A DNA stretch of 64,000 bases from Toxorhynchites rutilus septentrionalis. Lineage: Eukaryota > Arthropoda > Insecta > Diptera > Culicidae. The stretch lies in assembly GCF_029784135.1 (NCBI RefSeq), contig NC_073746.1, positions 259,880,994 through 259,944,993 of the forward strand, given 5' to 3'. The position numbers and the translations under genes were made by a program. Shown here one piece after another: positions 19,718 to 32,040 of this stretch; the stretch's first letter is position 1, and every line of letters begins with the position of its first letter. The notes under the pieces were generated by a model. That model saw nothing but the letters and a program-made list of their open reading frames with translations, was not told the DNA's origin and searched no databases.

Positions 19718-19932
19718 TTACTCCTATACTCGCGTCGGTATGTCAGACCGAAAGTGTTAAAGAAGGGGCACATGTCCCCTTTGTACCAACACATGCGATA
19801 CGCTAAACGATGACGAACGACGAATAACTAAGCTAGAGAGAATCGCAAAGTCGTAGTGTTGATATTTTCTGAGAAATCAACGAATTATTGATTTCTCGGT
19901 CTGACAGACCAATGCGCGAGTATAGGAGTGTT
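19718..19932. mobile_element. Short inverted-repeat element (about 215 bp)
   Basis: The left arm TTACTCCTATACTCGCG... with TGTCAGACCGA is mirrored by TCGGTCTGACA...CGCGAGTATAGGAGT at the right; the arms are about 35 bp each. The two GACAGACC/GTCAGACC words sit inside the arms. It is non-coding, MITE-like and unassigned. Confidence 0.55.
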
Positions 19933-22900
19933 AAAATAATCAAAAAACATGATTGTTTCCAAATGATCAACGAAAAATGCCGGTTTTGTAGACATTAGCA
20001 CATATTTACAGATATTTCAGATTTTTCTCGCATATATTTGAGAAAAAAACATCTGGCATCCCAGAATTTTATTTGTTTCGCTCAGAGAGGCTAGATATTT
20101 GTTTTGCTACAGTCAGTACCGTCGTAACTAGAGGCGTGCAATCCATCTCATCATGATGAACAGCTGTTGTATTCGCTGTCGACACCTCAATACATATCGA
20201 CGATTGTCACCTAGAAATCCCAGTTCATGTGACAATCGTCACGTAGATTTGAGAGCGGTAATACGGTGAGAGTTCATTCAAGTGAGAATTCTCACGGCAT
20301 ACGCCTGGTGGAATCGCGTGATATACGTGACAATTGTCATCTCACCTCACACGTCGCGTAGAATCAGGCCGAATATATCTTCACAAAATTAAATGTCTTC
20401 GTAGTGAGTAAAATGGAAATAATAGAATAAAATAAAAATGAATGTATGTAAAGACATTCGGCAACCCTCCTCCCGCATACACGCAGTTGTAAAGTCTCAA
20501 AGACAGTTGTCACTACTACATACAAACATATGCAAGAGAGAAGCGGAGAAGTACAAATATCGCCGACGTGAAGTGTTTTCGTTTGCACGCCAGAAGCTCA
20601 CTCACGGCACGTCAGCCTGGTGTGAACACATCGGTAAGAAAACACACGATTAATCGTAAGTAGTGATGTCTAAATTTTTCATTTATTCGATTATCGATTA
20701 ATCGTTGGGGCATTTTCCAATATTCGATTCATTCGAATAATTCTCGCGTAACTTTTGAAAACGTCCTAAGTAACAAATGTAAACAAATCGAGTTAATGGA
20801 TGCACACTATTAGTTATCAATCATGTAATGCATTGAGAAAACAATCGTTCAAGTATCTATCCTTTTCACCTTTTTATCGCCGATACAAAAAATGACCAAT
20901 GTACAGATTCGAATTTTAAGCACTCGACTGTTACTTCGGACACCACTTTCCTCTGACGCTCGATACATCCGAAGTAACAAAGCAACCAATACAACACGAA
21001 ATCGCACTTCGGTCATTTTGAGTTTTTGTTATTTTCGGGTGTTGATATCGTTTTTAGTTCAATTCAACGAGTTATAACAATAATGATCTGCTTTTAGCAC
21101 GAAGTGCAAGTATTTGGATCGTTGTTTAGTAGTTATTTTCAGATTCTCATCGTGCAACGTTATTTGTCCAATGTACAAAGCGGGCAGTCAAAACGTCCAA
21201 TGTAACATTTTTCGCTCGAAGGCTTGAATTTCTAACTAAAATCACATGACAACAGTTACGATTGGTTTTTCAGAGTTATTATTGACTGCTAGTATTAAAA
21301 GTAGTGATAAAGATCGATTCCTTTTGAAACAATTCGCGGAACAATATTCCGATCTTCAACTCCGTTTTTCTCGAGTTGATGTGTATGTTACATAGGACCT
21401 TTTCAAAAGTCACGCGAGAATTGTTTTTTAACATTCGATTAATCGAGCGAACATTCATTTCTTGTAATAACCACGTATCACGTTGTCATTCTGTTCGCGT
21501 GTTCTATCGGGTTGTCGATGTTAGATGGTTGGATAAAAAAATGTTGGATAAAAAAATTAAATAGCCTAATTCTTAACCTACAAATGTATAACCTTGAGAA
21601 AAATTGCTTCTTTCGTTAATCGCGATTTCAGTGGCAATTATTTGATTTATTCATATTTTGATTTTAAATTAGTCGATACAAAATTACTCGATTCTAATTT
21701 CCGATATTCGATTATTTGAATTAATCGAACGGTAGGTAGGTAGGTAGGTAGATAATTTCACTCAGTGTACGCGAATCGTGTTTAAATAAAACGATCGATG
21801 TGCATAATTTTTCAGCAGTATAACCAAGTAGAATTATATTGGTGTAAAAATTGAAGCTTTAATAAATCGCCAATTATCCTTCTGTCCTATGCAACTCTCA
21901 TTGAGAAGCTTGCAAAATGGAAGCATTTTTCATGGAAAATACCCAAAGTTTTCTGTTTTTGTGTACACTTTTGCGAGGAATAATGATGTATAGTCTTTTT
22001 TATAATAATAGCGTTAAAATATATCGTCGAAAAACACCCCGAAGCATGGTAGAATGCAGACCGGACTACCACATTCGAGTTGTTTCGACACGGTTATTAC
22101 CATGCAGCAAAGCCGAACTTTAGTTCTCCATTCATGGTTTGGGCTGCGGAAAATGTTTGGTTTTTTTCGCATCCTGACCTTTTACTCGCTGCATGCAACC
22201 GAACAGAATTAATATGAATCAGTGGTACACTATACATAGTTCGGGTTTTCTGTGTATCCATAGTTTTTTTTTGTGATACCTGGATATTATTTGTATTCGA
22301 ATTGTTTCATGTTCGCTGTTCTCGATGTTTTAGAACGTTAAAATTAATTGAGAAAACTTGAAAACTCATCTGATGGTTATTACTTCTAATATCAAATCGT
22401 ACATGTCATCTTTGAGATTAACTTTTCATTCCAGGTTATATAATGTTACACATTTTTTATATGACTAATGCACATTGCCACTGGTGTTTTGTTCACTAAT
22501 TTTCCCGCACGGGTGTTTTTTTTTTGCTTGGAGCTACTTGCATTTTTTAGTTTAAAAAAATGTAAGACATGTGAGGCGAATTCGAGGATTGTTATGCGCT
22601 GTTCTTATACAACCATTGCATGCCAAACCGGTATTGAGGTTCTCAGATATTTGTGAAAATTGGTAGTTTTATTCGTTATCCCAAAATATTAGACCCGAGT
22701 TTTTTTAATTTTTTTTAGATGCAGCAAAGCCCCGTAGTAGGTGAACTGCGGGTAATATGGACAGTGGGGGTAATATGGACAGGTGGTTGATTTGTATAGT
22801 TACGTTTTGAATTTTAGATTTCTGTTAATGAGAACACCTTCTACATGTTATTCTATAACATTTAAACTACCCTATACTGATCAAAAGTGGGAAATCATAC

Positions 22901-23462
22901 ATGATTCCGCGTGTGGACGTAATTTTAGTGGATTCGATATTAAGCATTTTTAGTGGCTTAATATAAAAATTGAATTCGCTGATGGATATATTTCGGTTGG
23001 TGAGTTAACAGAGAAAGGATATTAGGTATGTGCGGAAAAGTAAATTCATCTGTGAGTGCACAATTTAAATTATTAACATAATTGTACTGGTTGGGTAAAA
23101 CGGAGGTTAACAGTTAGTTAACAGGACAGTTCAAAGTCGATGGTTCGCAAAATCAATTGTTGCACCTTTTCCAAGAATGACTTTTTTTCAAAAAATCATA
23201 ACTTCTGAACCACTGGACCGATTCAGATGATTGACATATAAAATTGAATGAGTCTAGTCTTCTTAAAAAATCATAGCTCGAAAACAAAAAAAATCACATC
23301 TCTGATTCCTGGTTATGTTATGTAAAAAACATCAGCTTTGAGAAAAAAAATATTAAAAAATATAGCGACCTTGGTCCCGAAACTATGTAAACTATGGAAA
23401 ACAAATACAATCAATAATTACGAAATAATCAAAAACTACGACTTTTCACGAAAATCGAAAAT
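19933..23462. other. 3.5 kb without recognisable genes
   Basis: AT-rich. A cluster of short palindromes lies at 20200-20345: GTGACAATCGTCAC, TGAGAATTCTCA and GTGACAATTGTCA. Related ATTCGATTA/TAATCGA runs occur at 20670-20760 and 21600-21730 and could be ends of a decayed DNA element. A (TAGG)n run is at 21732-21752. The word GGGTAATATGGACAG is repeated near 22752 and 22770. I see no coding domain. Confidence 0.4.
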
Positions 23463-23704
23463 GAAACGTCAATAATGGTGTCACCATTTACATCGATGCT
23501 AGGAGTAATACTGGATCCGTAGAGGAAACACATTAGTTTTTATATTCTTCCACAACTGTTTACTACTACCACTAGCATCAAACTATCGTTCATTATAGTT
23601 TTGTTCTGCTAATTAAGTCATTGAGAATCATCAGGAAAAATCTATTCCTCAGCTGCATGTAATGTGCTTTATCGAACAGAGATTTACTCCTTTGCCAAGT
23701 TCCA

Positions 23705-23828
23705 TTGGGTTGGGGAATAAGTTCATAGCGTTTTTATATTTCTTTTATTTTACAAGGATTTGTTTGCTGTTTGGAAAAGGGTAAGTATTCATTCGATAGA
23801 ACTCTTTTTTCCGATGAAGCCAACCCAA
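23705..23828. mobile_element. Internally deleted mariner (ends only)
   Basis: The left end is TTGGGTTGGGGAATAAG and the right end ..GAAGCCAACCCAA followed by TA, with only about 100 bp between. The same ends in copy B (26985 and 34481) enclose transposase remnants, so this is the deletion derivative of that insertion. Confidence 0.6.
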
Positions 23829-24208
23829 TATATTCAATGACGCTATTTCCTATCGCCTTTTTCTATTACAAAGTCAAATACTCAAATTCATTTTTGTTCT
23901 GCGCTTGCATAACTCCACTGGAACACAAAAATCATTGAAAAGCAGATCCTTTTCATTAAATATTTCTATCAGCTTATCAGTATTTTATTAAATGTAAAAG
24001 AAATCTCAACAAGCATTCAGAAAACATTGTCCATGTTCACTAAGCTCACAAATTTTACAATCACGTTAGTAGAATTCATCATTAGCATAACTCATAGATA
24101 ATTCCAGTGAACAGAAGATCAAATCATGATGAGAAACTCCAGACATTGGTACTTGATTAAATGTCTAAACTGGATTGGGGCTATCGGTTAAAAGAAGATC
24201 AAGTAATG

Positions 24209-24500
24209 ACCCAGCAAACATTAAATCCTATAACCAGCGTATATGCAGCATCATATATCCCACATTTTTGGCGGTATATGATGCGCCTAGCTGGCATATA
24301 CATGCAAAAGTGGAGGTGATATACATACATGACAATTGCTTGCGAATTAGTTTGGATGAATACGCGACTTACACATGCATCTAGTGCGACTATTGTCATA
24401 CATATATACGATTTATTACAGACAAGCCAAAAAAAAATTAATGGCGGAAAATTTGTATACATGACAACATTTATGTTTCCAAAAATAGGAATTATTCAAT
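24209..24500 (+). repeat. Degenerate MITE-like repeat, copy 2 of 3
   Basis: Same family as 430-725 (inverted) and 34802-35060 (direct). It starts near 'acccagcaaacattaaatc' and is rich in GTATAT/CATATA words. It lies within duplicated segment A. Confidence 0.5.
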
Positions 24501-25025
24501 TGACTTTTAGAGGGAGAGAGTATAAATACTTAAAATGAGTGATGTTAAAAATTTGTTCTGATGGAATTCGAAATCCGGTTGTTTGGGTGATGAGCAACAG
24601 CTATTTCGCAAGGGTTTCTGGAATATAATTGTAGAGCGGTTAAAACTCGTGCATATGAAACGAAAAATATGTAATCGGATACGTCATTCCTGGTCGTCTA
24701 TTGTATTTTAGTGGAAATGTCTTGTAAAATTTTTTTTAGATATGGTCCAGTAAGGTTCAATGCTACGTGTTTAAAGTAATCAAATAACATGAAATAACAA
24801 ATTTCATTCTAATTTCACCAATTTGAAGCTGCTTCCAGGTTTGCTGATCGAGTAAAAATTAATTTGTCCTCAAATCACCATTTCACCACCAGACGTCGAC
24901 ACTGTACAGACATCGCGGATCTTGCTTGAACCGATGCTTGTTACACCGAATTGTGGTGATAAATCAAAGCGAGTTTTTTTGCATTTACGATTTTAAATGT
25001 ACACAATGTATCCTTTGATCGACAT

Positions 25026-25056
25026 TATATTGGGTTGGGGAAAAAGAGATGTCGTA
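25026..25056 (+). mobile_element. Mariner terminal fragment
   Basis: TATATTGGGTTGGGGAAAAA-GAGATGTCG matches, in inverse, the right end of the mariner remnant near 35959-35982. It is cut at 25055-25056 (TA) by the DD37E element. Confidence 0.5.
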
Positions 25057-25212
25057 ACGGGTGTTAAATCAAAAATGAGAATTTTTTCAATACCTTTCAG
25101 TAACTCAAATAAAGAGCGTAAAATTTTCTTTCTCCAAGAAAATTGCTCTTTGGGCTCCCTAGAAACAGTAGGCGTGTTTGGTTTTGCTAGTTTGAATTTA
25201 GTCAAAGCAAAG

Positions 25213-26612
25213 ATGGCTTCGAATCAGCACGTGCTCCGCGAACGCATTGTACGGTTCTACGAAACGCATTTCCAGCAAGGAAAAAAGTTCACGGTGGCAC
25301 ATTTTAAGGAAGAAAATGTACCTGTCAGTACGGTATATCGTATCCTGGGTTCCCTGAACGTAGAGCGGAAGGTCGGAAGTGGTCGTCCGGTGATTTTTTT
25401 TTTTTTTCCAAAATATATTTTTTATTAAGGCACATGTGGCGTTAGCCTGACGGGGCCGGGAGTCCAATATTTTGACAATTTTTGTCTTACAACTATGTTA
25501 GTAATATGTAACCGATTACTCGCGGTTGGCTCGAGGTTAGTATTACAAGTGTTCTCATAATTGGTATGTTGCAGTCTTCGATGCTCTATACGTGTGCCCG
25601 ACACGGGCTACTTCCTATTGGGATGCAGCTGACCATTAATCAGCAACGCTCCCTAGTCTGTACCCCATATCTAGCGTGGTGCGTCTTTCTCGACTCGAGG
25701 AATCCAGGATAGAATGGTCACTAGCCGGCGCAATCATCAGTTCGTGTAGAGTTGTCATGAGTCCGGTGATGATAATGACGAAGCAGAGGAAGACATCGTT
25801 GAAGAAGCTGTTTGACAACAAGGACGCAACCAGCCTGCGTGACGCCGGTCGGAAATATGGCTGCTCCCACGTATTGATCCATCGGACCCTCAAGATGGAA
25901 GGAATCGTCTGCAGGAAGAAGACGAGGTCGCCGGAGTACACGGAGGAGCAGATTGAGGCGGTTAAATCACAGTGTCGGTGGACGACCAAAAAATACCGCG
26001 GGACGTCTTTCGTTCTGGACGACGAAAGCTATTTTCCGCTGTCCAAAACGCATATTCCAGGAAATGATAATTACTACTCCAATGACAAGTCATCCACACC
26101 GCCTGAAGTGAAATACAAGTTCAAGCACAAGTTTGAAAAAAAGGTTATGTTGTACATCGCCATTTCCGGCCGGGGCATTTCAAAGCCTTGGTTTAAGCCG
26201 ACCGGTCTGGCAATCAACCAACAAATCTATCGAGAAGAGTGCCTCGATAAAATACTGCTGCCGTTCCTGAACGAGCATCACGCGGATGGGAAGTACGTCT
26301 TCTGGCCGGACAAGGCGTCTTCCCGCCAAGAAGACGCTGGCGTATTTTGAGGAGAAAAAGATACCGTTCGTGCCGAAAGATCGTAACCCAAAAAACTTGC
26401 CCCAGTGCCGCCCAATAGAGGATTTCTTTGGCTCACTCAGTGCCCTAGTGTATAAAAACAATTGGAGGGCCAAGGACACGAAGCAACTGACTATAAGAAT
26501 CCGGAATTGTATCCGGAAAATGGACGTAAGTGCCGAACAACGTTCTAGTGAGAGCATTGCGACAAAGTTGCGTCGAACAGCAGACCACGGCCCTTACTCA
26601 AACATTCACTGA
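25213..26612 (+). pseudogene. DD37E Tc1/mariner transposase (interrupted)
   Basis: The ATG is at 25213 (MASNQHVLRERIVRFYETH). A paired helix-turn-helix region runs to GSGRPV, where a retroelement is inserted (25395-25760). The frame resumes at about 25771 (MTKQRKTSLKKLFDNKDAT) with a second HTH (SLRDAGRKYGCSHVLIHRTL). Catalytic D1 is in FVLDDESYF and D2 in FWPDKAS; the glutamate is in RPIEDFFGSL. Allowing for a small deletion just after D2, which shifts the frame near 26320, the D2-E spacing is about 37 residues. The C-terminus (NNWRAKDTKQLTIRIRN) is intact to the stop at 26610-26612. Confidence 0.85.
25395..25760 (-). mobile_element. 5'-truncated non-LTR retrotransposon 3' end (366 bp)
   Basis: A poly-T run at the left edge is the complement of a poly-A tail. 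The sequence matches the 3' UTR of the element at 44653-45780 (about 45390-45780), inverted, for example around 'agcaacgc', 'accccatatctagcgtgg' and 'gagttgtcatga'. It is bounded by a perfect 10-bp target-site duplication GTCCGGTGAT (25385-25394 and 25761-25770). It breaks the DD37E transposase. Confidence 0.88.
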
Positions 26613-26751
26613 CATTTTTGAAGAAAATACATTATGTTATTAATAGAAAATACTGAAATCGATGAAAAAAAAAATTATGTGATTGAAAAAATTCTCATTT
26701 TTTATTTAACACCCGTTATATCGATTTGGCATGAAATTGTTGTAAAATTTA

Positions 26752-27105
26752 ACGTCAATAATGGTGTCACCATTTACATTGATGCTAGGAGTAATACTGG
26801 ATCCGTAGAGGAAACACATTAGTTTTTATATTCTTCCACAACTGTTTACTACTAGCATCAAACGATCGTTCATTATAGTTTTGTTCCGCTAATTAAGTCA
26901 TTAAGAATCACTAAGAAAAATCTATTCCTCAGCTGCATGTAATGTGCTTCATCGAACAGGGATTTACTCCTTTGCCAAGTTCCATTGGGTTGGGGAATAA
27001 GTTCATAGCGTTTTTATATTTCTTTTATTTTACAAGGATTTGTTTGCTGTTTGGCAAAGGATAAGTATTCATTCGATAGAACTCTTTCTGCTCTACAAAA
27101 CTATG
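26752..27105 (+). repeat. Segmental duplication, copy B (left part)
   Basis: Matches 23463-23800 from 'gtcaataatggtgtcacc' through 'cattcgatagaactcttt'. Copy B then diverges into mariner interior sequence that copy A lacks. Confidence 0.75.
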
Positions 27106-27296
27106 TTAATTGTATTTTAAAGTTATTTTTCATTAGTTATGAGGCTTACAAATGGAATACCCACAAGGCAAAAATCAACATTTTCTACACCTGCTCTTCT
27201 CTGCTTTTCATTCAGGTCAAAAAGCTGTCGAAGCATCCCGGGACATTTGCGACGTGTATGGAGAAGGTCTACAGCACGGGAATGGTTTGCAAAGGT

Positions 27297-27657
27297 TGTT
27301 GGCACGGGCACTTTGGCAAGACTCTAGTTTGATTAGCACATGGAAAAACGACCTAATTTTGTTCAAACGTAAATCACTTTATTCCAATTACCAATTCTTT
27401 ATTCTTGACTTATGAAGATAGACCGATGTGTAAGCTTTGAAAGTATATCGTGTTCTATACTATTCTGGTTTGTGCATAGAAATATACAAATTCAGTGGTG
27501 ATAAGGGATACGAAAAACGAACTATCCGATTCTCTTCTCTCATTAGCCGAAGGTTAATGATAAGGAAGAGTACACTAAAAGTAATTGAGAGTGATCGAAT
27601 GCGATCAATATAGCCTTATATGCTGGATGGTAATTATGTGCTAGGGTTGCGCTAACA
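27297..27657 (-). repeat. BEL/Pao element 1, 3' LTR
   Basis: 361 bp, starting TGTTGGCACGGG and ending GCGCTAACA in window orientation. Nearly identical to 34054-34414; differences seen at 'gacc(t/g)aattt' and 'gactt(a/g)tgaag'. Confidence 0.93.
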
Positions 27658-28067
27658 TATGCCGGCCCCCGTTGAAAGGTGAAGCCTTTCAACCGACATA
27701 CTGGTAGGTAACTGTTCTTGTCGTCGTAGGGTCGTCTTGGAATCATCCTGAATTGGGTTCTTCTTCTTCTATACAAGGGTCGTTGGCCTTCGTCTAGGAC
27801 TGGTCCTTGATCAGATGATCCCATCACTAGCCGCTGAGAAGGGTCGTTGACCTTCACCCAGGTCTGGTCCTTCGTCATTGATAATCGCCGTTGATGCAGT
27901 TGGGCGCACTCGGGGGTGGTAGGAGTCGCCGTCGGTGAATCCAGGTACATGTTGGAGGACAAAACATTCTTCAGTTTTTTGAAATTGAAATAAAAAATTA
28001 TACTTACAGGGGCCGGAGGCCCGTAGACCTCCGATCGTTGCGCAGTATCATAATACTGCGATAGTAT
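27658..28067 (-). other. 3' untranslated region of BEL/Pao element 1
   Basis: Between the pol stop and the 3' LTR. It holds an imperfect direct repeat: 'agggtcgttggccttcg...tggtccttga' near 27776 and 'agggtcgttgaccttca...tggtccttcg' near 27839. A frame from an ATG near 27950 runs across it into the LTR (MYLDSPTATPTTPECAQ) but shows no known domain. A purine-rich candidate tract abuts the LTR on the minus strand. Confidence 0.5.
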
Positions 28068-31000
28068 TTAGTGATCATCGATTTGCCGGTTATTCCCATC
28101 GGTCGGCAGGGTTGATTCGTGATTTAGAGGCAGCACACAAACCTTGGAGATGGCCCGGCGAAACTCTCCCTCAGCCGTTTTCACGCTGACTACTCGGATG
28201 TTATTGTCCTCCCCCCGGAAGATGTTGGTGATTCTACCGTATCTCCACTTGAGCGGAGGAAGGTTTTCTTCCTTGAGGAGGACCATGGTGCCAACAGCAA
28301 TATTGTCTCGAGCCTGTGTCCACTTGGTGCGTGGATGAAGCCCCGAAAGATAGTCCGTTGACCACCGTTTCCATACTCGACGGAGAAGCTCCTGGTTTTC
28401 CTGCCACCGGTCGAGGCGATTCCGAGGTACCTCGCATAAATTAGGTTCGGGAAAGGAAGTGAGCGGACGGTGAACAAGAAAGTGACCCGGAGTCAATACT
28501 TCCAGATCGTTTGGGTCCGCGGTGAGAGGCGTAAGTGGTCTGGAGTTGAGACAAGCTTCGATACGGGACAACAGTGTAACGAACTCGTCTTGTGAAAGGA
28601 TAGAGTTACCAACTGTCGATCGGAAATGCTTCTTAAAGGATTTTACCGCTGCTTCCCACAGCCCACCAAAGTTGGGACTGCGGGGCGGTATAAATTTGAA
28701 TTCAATACCGTCGTTTGCACAACGGTTGACAACGGCCGCTTCGTGTTGCTGTGAATAGAATTGGCTTCGCAGCTCTGCCAGTTCTCGAACGGCTCCCTTG
28801 AAGTTTCGTGCATTGTCGTAGTGGATGACATGTGGCTTCCCTCTCCGAGCTATGAACCGATGAAGTGCAGCTATGAAAGCGGCTGTTGACAGGTCGTAGA
28901 CCAGCTCAATGTGTATAGCCTTTGTGACAAGGCAGACGAAAATTGCCACATAACATTTGGTAGGAGGGCTTTTGCGAAGTTTACGGAACTTGAACGGTCC
29001 GCACAGATCCACACCGGTGTTCAGGAACGGCAAAGTTGGCGTTACTCTTTCGGCGGGCAAATCTCCCATAATCTGCTCCACAACCGATGGTCTACAACGG
29101 AAGCAACTGATGCACGAGTGGACCGTATGCCGTGCCAGGTTACGGATGCGAAGTGGCCAAAACTTCTCCCGGACGCATGCCACAAGCAGTTGTGGTCCGG
29201 CATGCATATGTTTCAGATTATAGTGTGACATTATGCTTTCTGTTAGTGGATGTCTTGCAGGGAGGATCATTGGATGTTTCCTATCCTCTGATATTGTCGC
29301 GTTCCGCAGTCGGCCACCAACCCGCAATATTCCGTCTTTCAAAATTGGGCAGAGATTCTTCAGAGCAGACTTCGAATTTACATGACCTGCACTAGATACG
29401 GTGTCGATTTCGTTGAAGAAGACTTCATACTGTGCCAGCTTCACTAATATTGATAGAGCTTGTTCTAACTCCGATGAACGCAGAAAACCAAATTTTCGAT
29501 TGGATCGATTTTCCGGTTTGGAGTTGTGAATGAATCGACCAAGCATAGCAGTCAGTCGGACCAAGGAGGAGAATGATGATCGTAGTCTAAATAATTCGTT
29601 CGGTTCATGAACTCTGACCGGTAACGATACTGGTCGTTCTTCCAGGGTTTCAACGGGCAGTTCAGGTGGATCGCTTTGGATTATTGGAGGCCAAAACCGA
29701 GAGGGTTGTTTTAGCCAGGATGGTCCTGTCCACCAGATCGAAGACTCCTCCAATTGGTTCGCTTCCATACCACGGGAAATTATATCCGCTGGGTTATCCA
29801 TACCCGAAACGTGAGCCCAGACACCGTTGGTTGTTAGGTGTTGAACTTCCGACACCCGATTCGCCACGAAAGTTTTCCATCTCGACGGAACCGAATTGAT
29901 CCAGTGGAGCGTAATAGTTGAGTCCGACCAGAAGAACGCTCGAGTGTTTAGTCCGATGGCAGAGTTCACCTTGTGATACAGGTGGCTCAATAGAAGAGCA
30001 GCCGATAACTCCAACCTGGGAAGACTGACCTTTTTCTGCTTCTTGGAGTCTCCGAGAGGTGCCACCCTGGATTTCGCAGTCAGCAAACGCACGGAGATGC
30101 TCCCATCTTGGGAAACGGTTCGAATATACAGACAGCTACCGTACGCTCGTTCCGATGCATCGCAGAATCCATGGAGTTCCACGATGACTGGTGCATTAGA
30201 TAGTGCTGCCCATCGAGGTATGGAAATTGACGAGAGTGCGTTTAGACTGTCACGAAATGAGAGCCAATAATGTTGTTGGTTTTCATCGAGAGGATCGTCC
30301 CAAGATGCAGATGTCCGCCAAAGAGACTGGACAAATACCTTTGCCAAAACAATCACTGGCCCGATGAGACCAAGGGGGTCGAAAAGTCTGGCTGTATCAG
30401 ATAATATAGTACGCCTTGTGATGGTGTTCGTTGGTGACCACTTGGGAGTGGAATAGTGCAACAGATCCGTTGAGGGTTCCCATATCAGCCCCAGGGTTTT
30501 GATGGTCGAGGGTGACTCCAGCGCTAACATTGCTCGTTGTTCTCGTAGCTCGGGTGGTATGATCGATAGAATGGTGGACGAATTAGACGCCCATTTTCGC
30601 AAGTTGAACCCGCCTGATTGAAGCAACTGTCGTAGTTGGTTGCAAAGTTCTTGCCCTTCTTCTACGTCGTCGATCCCAGTCAGCATATCGTCCATATACA
30701 AGTCCTTCGATAGGACTTTCGCAGCTAAAGGATAGGCCTCAGCTCCCTGATTTGATAATTCCAGCAGACACCTAGTTGCCAAATACGGTGCTGAGGCGGT
30801 GCCGTAGGTGACGGTGGTGAGCTCAAATGTTTTGAGCGGTTCCGAAGAAGAAGAACGCCAGCGGATACGATGCAGCGGGTAATCAACGGGGTGAAGCCGA
30901 ATCTGCCGATACATTTTCTCGGCATCGGCAATGATTGCGAAACGATGCATCCGAAAGCGAAGAGATATCGCATGTATGTCATCCTGCAGCACAGGGCCAA

Positions 31001-31345
31001 CCATCAACGTCTGATTGAGTGATATTCCACTATCAGTGCGACACGATGCATCGAACACTACCCGCAGTTTTGTGGATGTGCTGTCAGCCTTTTCTACGCC
31101 ATGATGGGGGAGATAATAAACCGGAGCAGCGTTGTCTGTGTCATCAATTTCTCGCATATGTTTGAGCTGCAGATATTCCGTAATAAACGCTGCGTACTCC
31201 TTGAATTTGGGATTTGCATCAAGACGGCGTTCAAGGGCGATGAACCTACGTGTGGCTATTTCCTTCGAGCTTCCCAGTTGAGAAACCACGTCGCTATGTT
31301 TAGGAAGAGTGACTACAAACCTACCAGATTCGTCACGAAAGGTGT
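28068..31345 (-). CDS. BEL/Pao pol: reverse transcriptase, RNase H, integrase
   Basis: Uninterrupted for over 1,070 codons. It opens with YYTFRDESGRFVVTLP, which has no ATG, so it must be reached from the upstream frame. RT: LRVVFDASCRTDSG, ADAEKMYRQI, and YMDD near residue 196 of the 1,073-residue GTG-started frame. RNase H: GFCDASERAYG, LELSAALL and WSDSTITLHWI. Integrase: an H..H..C..C zinc region (HYNLKHMHAG to CISCFRCRP), catalytic D in GVDLCGPF, second D in YDNARNFKGA, and E in GGLWEAAVKSFKKHFR. The C-terminal GNV..G-type region (LLKEENLPPLKWRYGRI) is typical of BEL. All catalytic residues appear present. Confidence 0.92.
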
Positions 31346-32040
31346 AGTAAAATGTTCTTCGCAGAAGGTTTCTTCCGGGGAACGTGTGCTGGGTGACCAG
31401 CAGGACTCTAACTCCCAGAAACGGGAGATTTGGTCCTCATGTGGTTCAGTGCTGCACACGTGAGCCACCTTGGGTTGATTACGAGATTGACGAAGTCCTA
31501 TTCTTCCCGATGCTACCCATCCAAAAACGGTGTTTTGTAGAATCGGTTTCTCCGGTCCCAATTTGATTATTCCTTCCAAGAGAAGTTCGAAATAAAGCTC
31601 CATGCCTAAAAGGAGATCTATTGGTCCCGGTTGGTGGAAGATAGGATCGGCCAGTGTGATTCCGGACGGGACATTCCAGCAAGAAGAATCGATAGTGTTG
31701 ACCGGAAGTTCACGCGTTATCTTCTTCAGTATATGACAGGGTTCTTCGACAGTATATTCGGTGCAGTGTGACCCTATCCGAACATTCGCAGCGTGATGCG
31801 ATACGACGAGAGTGTTACCAACGCCTCCAATTTCTTGACGAGTGGGAAAACGACGTAGCTTCAGCTTCTGAACCATATTCTCGGTGATAAGACAAAGCTG
31901 CGATGCAGGATCCAACAGCGCTCTTGCCCATTGGGCGTCTCCATTAGGACCAAAAACTTTGACTATCGCTGTTTGCAGCAGCACAGTAGCCGGAACATTT
32001 CGACTGTTGGCAACGAGAGTAGTGGAAACGAGGCTAGTTG
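31313..32040 (-). CDS. BEL/Pao protease region (separate frame)
   Basis: A frame between gag and RT, with no own ATG (first candidate GTG at 31984). It contains ARALLDPASQLCLITE, the aspartic-protease site position. The usual D-S/T-G is here DPAS, so the glycine is not obvious. It then continues with the conserved BEL linker (IDLLLGMELYFELLLEG, LQNTVFGWVASGR) and stops at 31313 right after reading into the RT start in another frame. It overlaps gag at its 5' end and pol at its 3' end, each in a different frame. Confidence 0.8.

Larger units (their letters stand above)
23463..24890 (+). repeat. Segmental duplication, copy A
   Basis: From 'gtcaataatggtgtcacc' to 'gtcctcaaatcacc' this 1.43-kb segment matches copy B (26752-27105 plus 34452-35445) nearly base for base, with small indels. 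It includes a mariner-end pair at 23705-23828 and one copy of the MITE-like repeat (24209-24500). In copy B the same segment is broken open by a longer mariner remnant carrying the BEL/Pao element. Confidence 0.75.
25057..26716 (+). mobile_element. Tc1/mariner element of the DD37E (ITmD37E-like) type, defective
   Basis: The termini are ACGGGTGTTAAATCAAAAAT and, in reverse complement, ACGGGTGTTAAATAAAAAAT. They stay matched for about 35 bp and are flanked by TA at 25055-25056 and 26717-26718. It encodes one transposase on the plus strand, disabled by a 366-bp retrotransposon insertion and a frameshift. DD37E elements are known from mosquitoes; assignment here rests on the spacing of the catalytic residues described for the transposase. 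Confidence 0.85.

Noticed and set aside
19294..19806. 170-aa plus-strand protein
   Set aside because: It reads antisense through the probable BEL leader/LTR region and an inverted-repeat element, and shows no domain.
27543..27950. Accessory gene of the BEL/Pao element
   Set aside because: The frame runs from the 3' UTR into the LTR with no known domain; it is kept only as a note on the 3' region.
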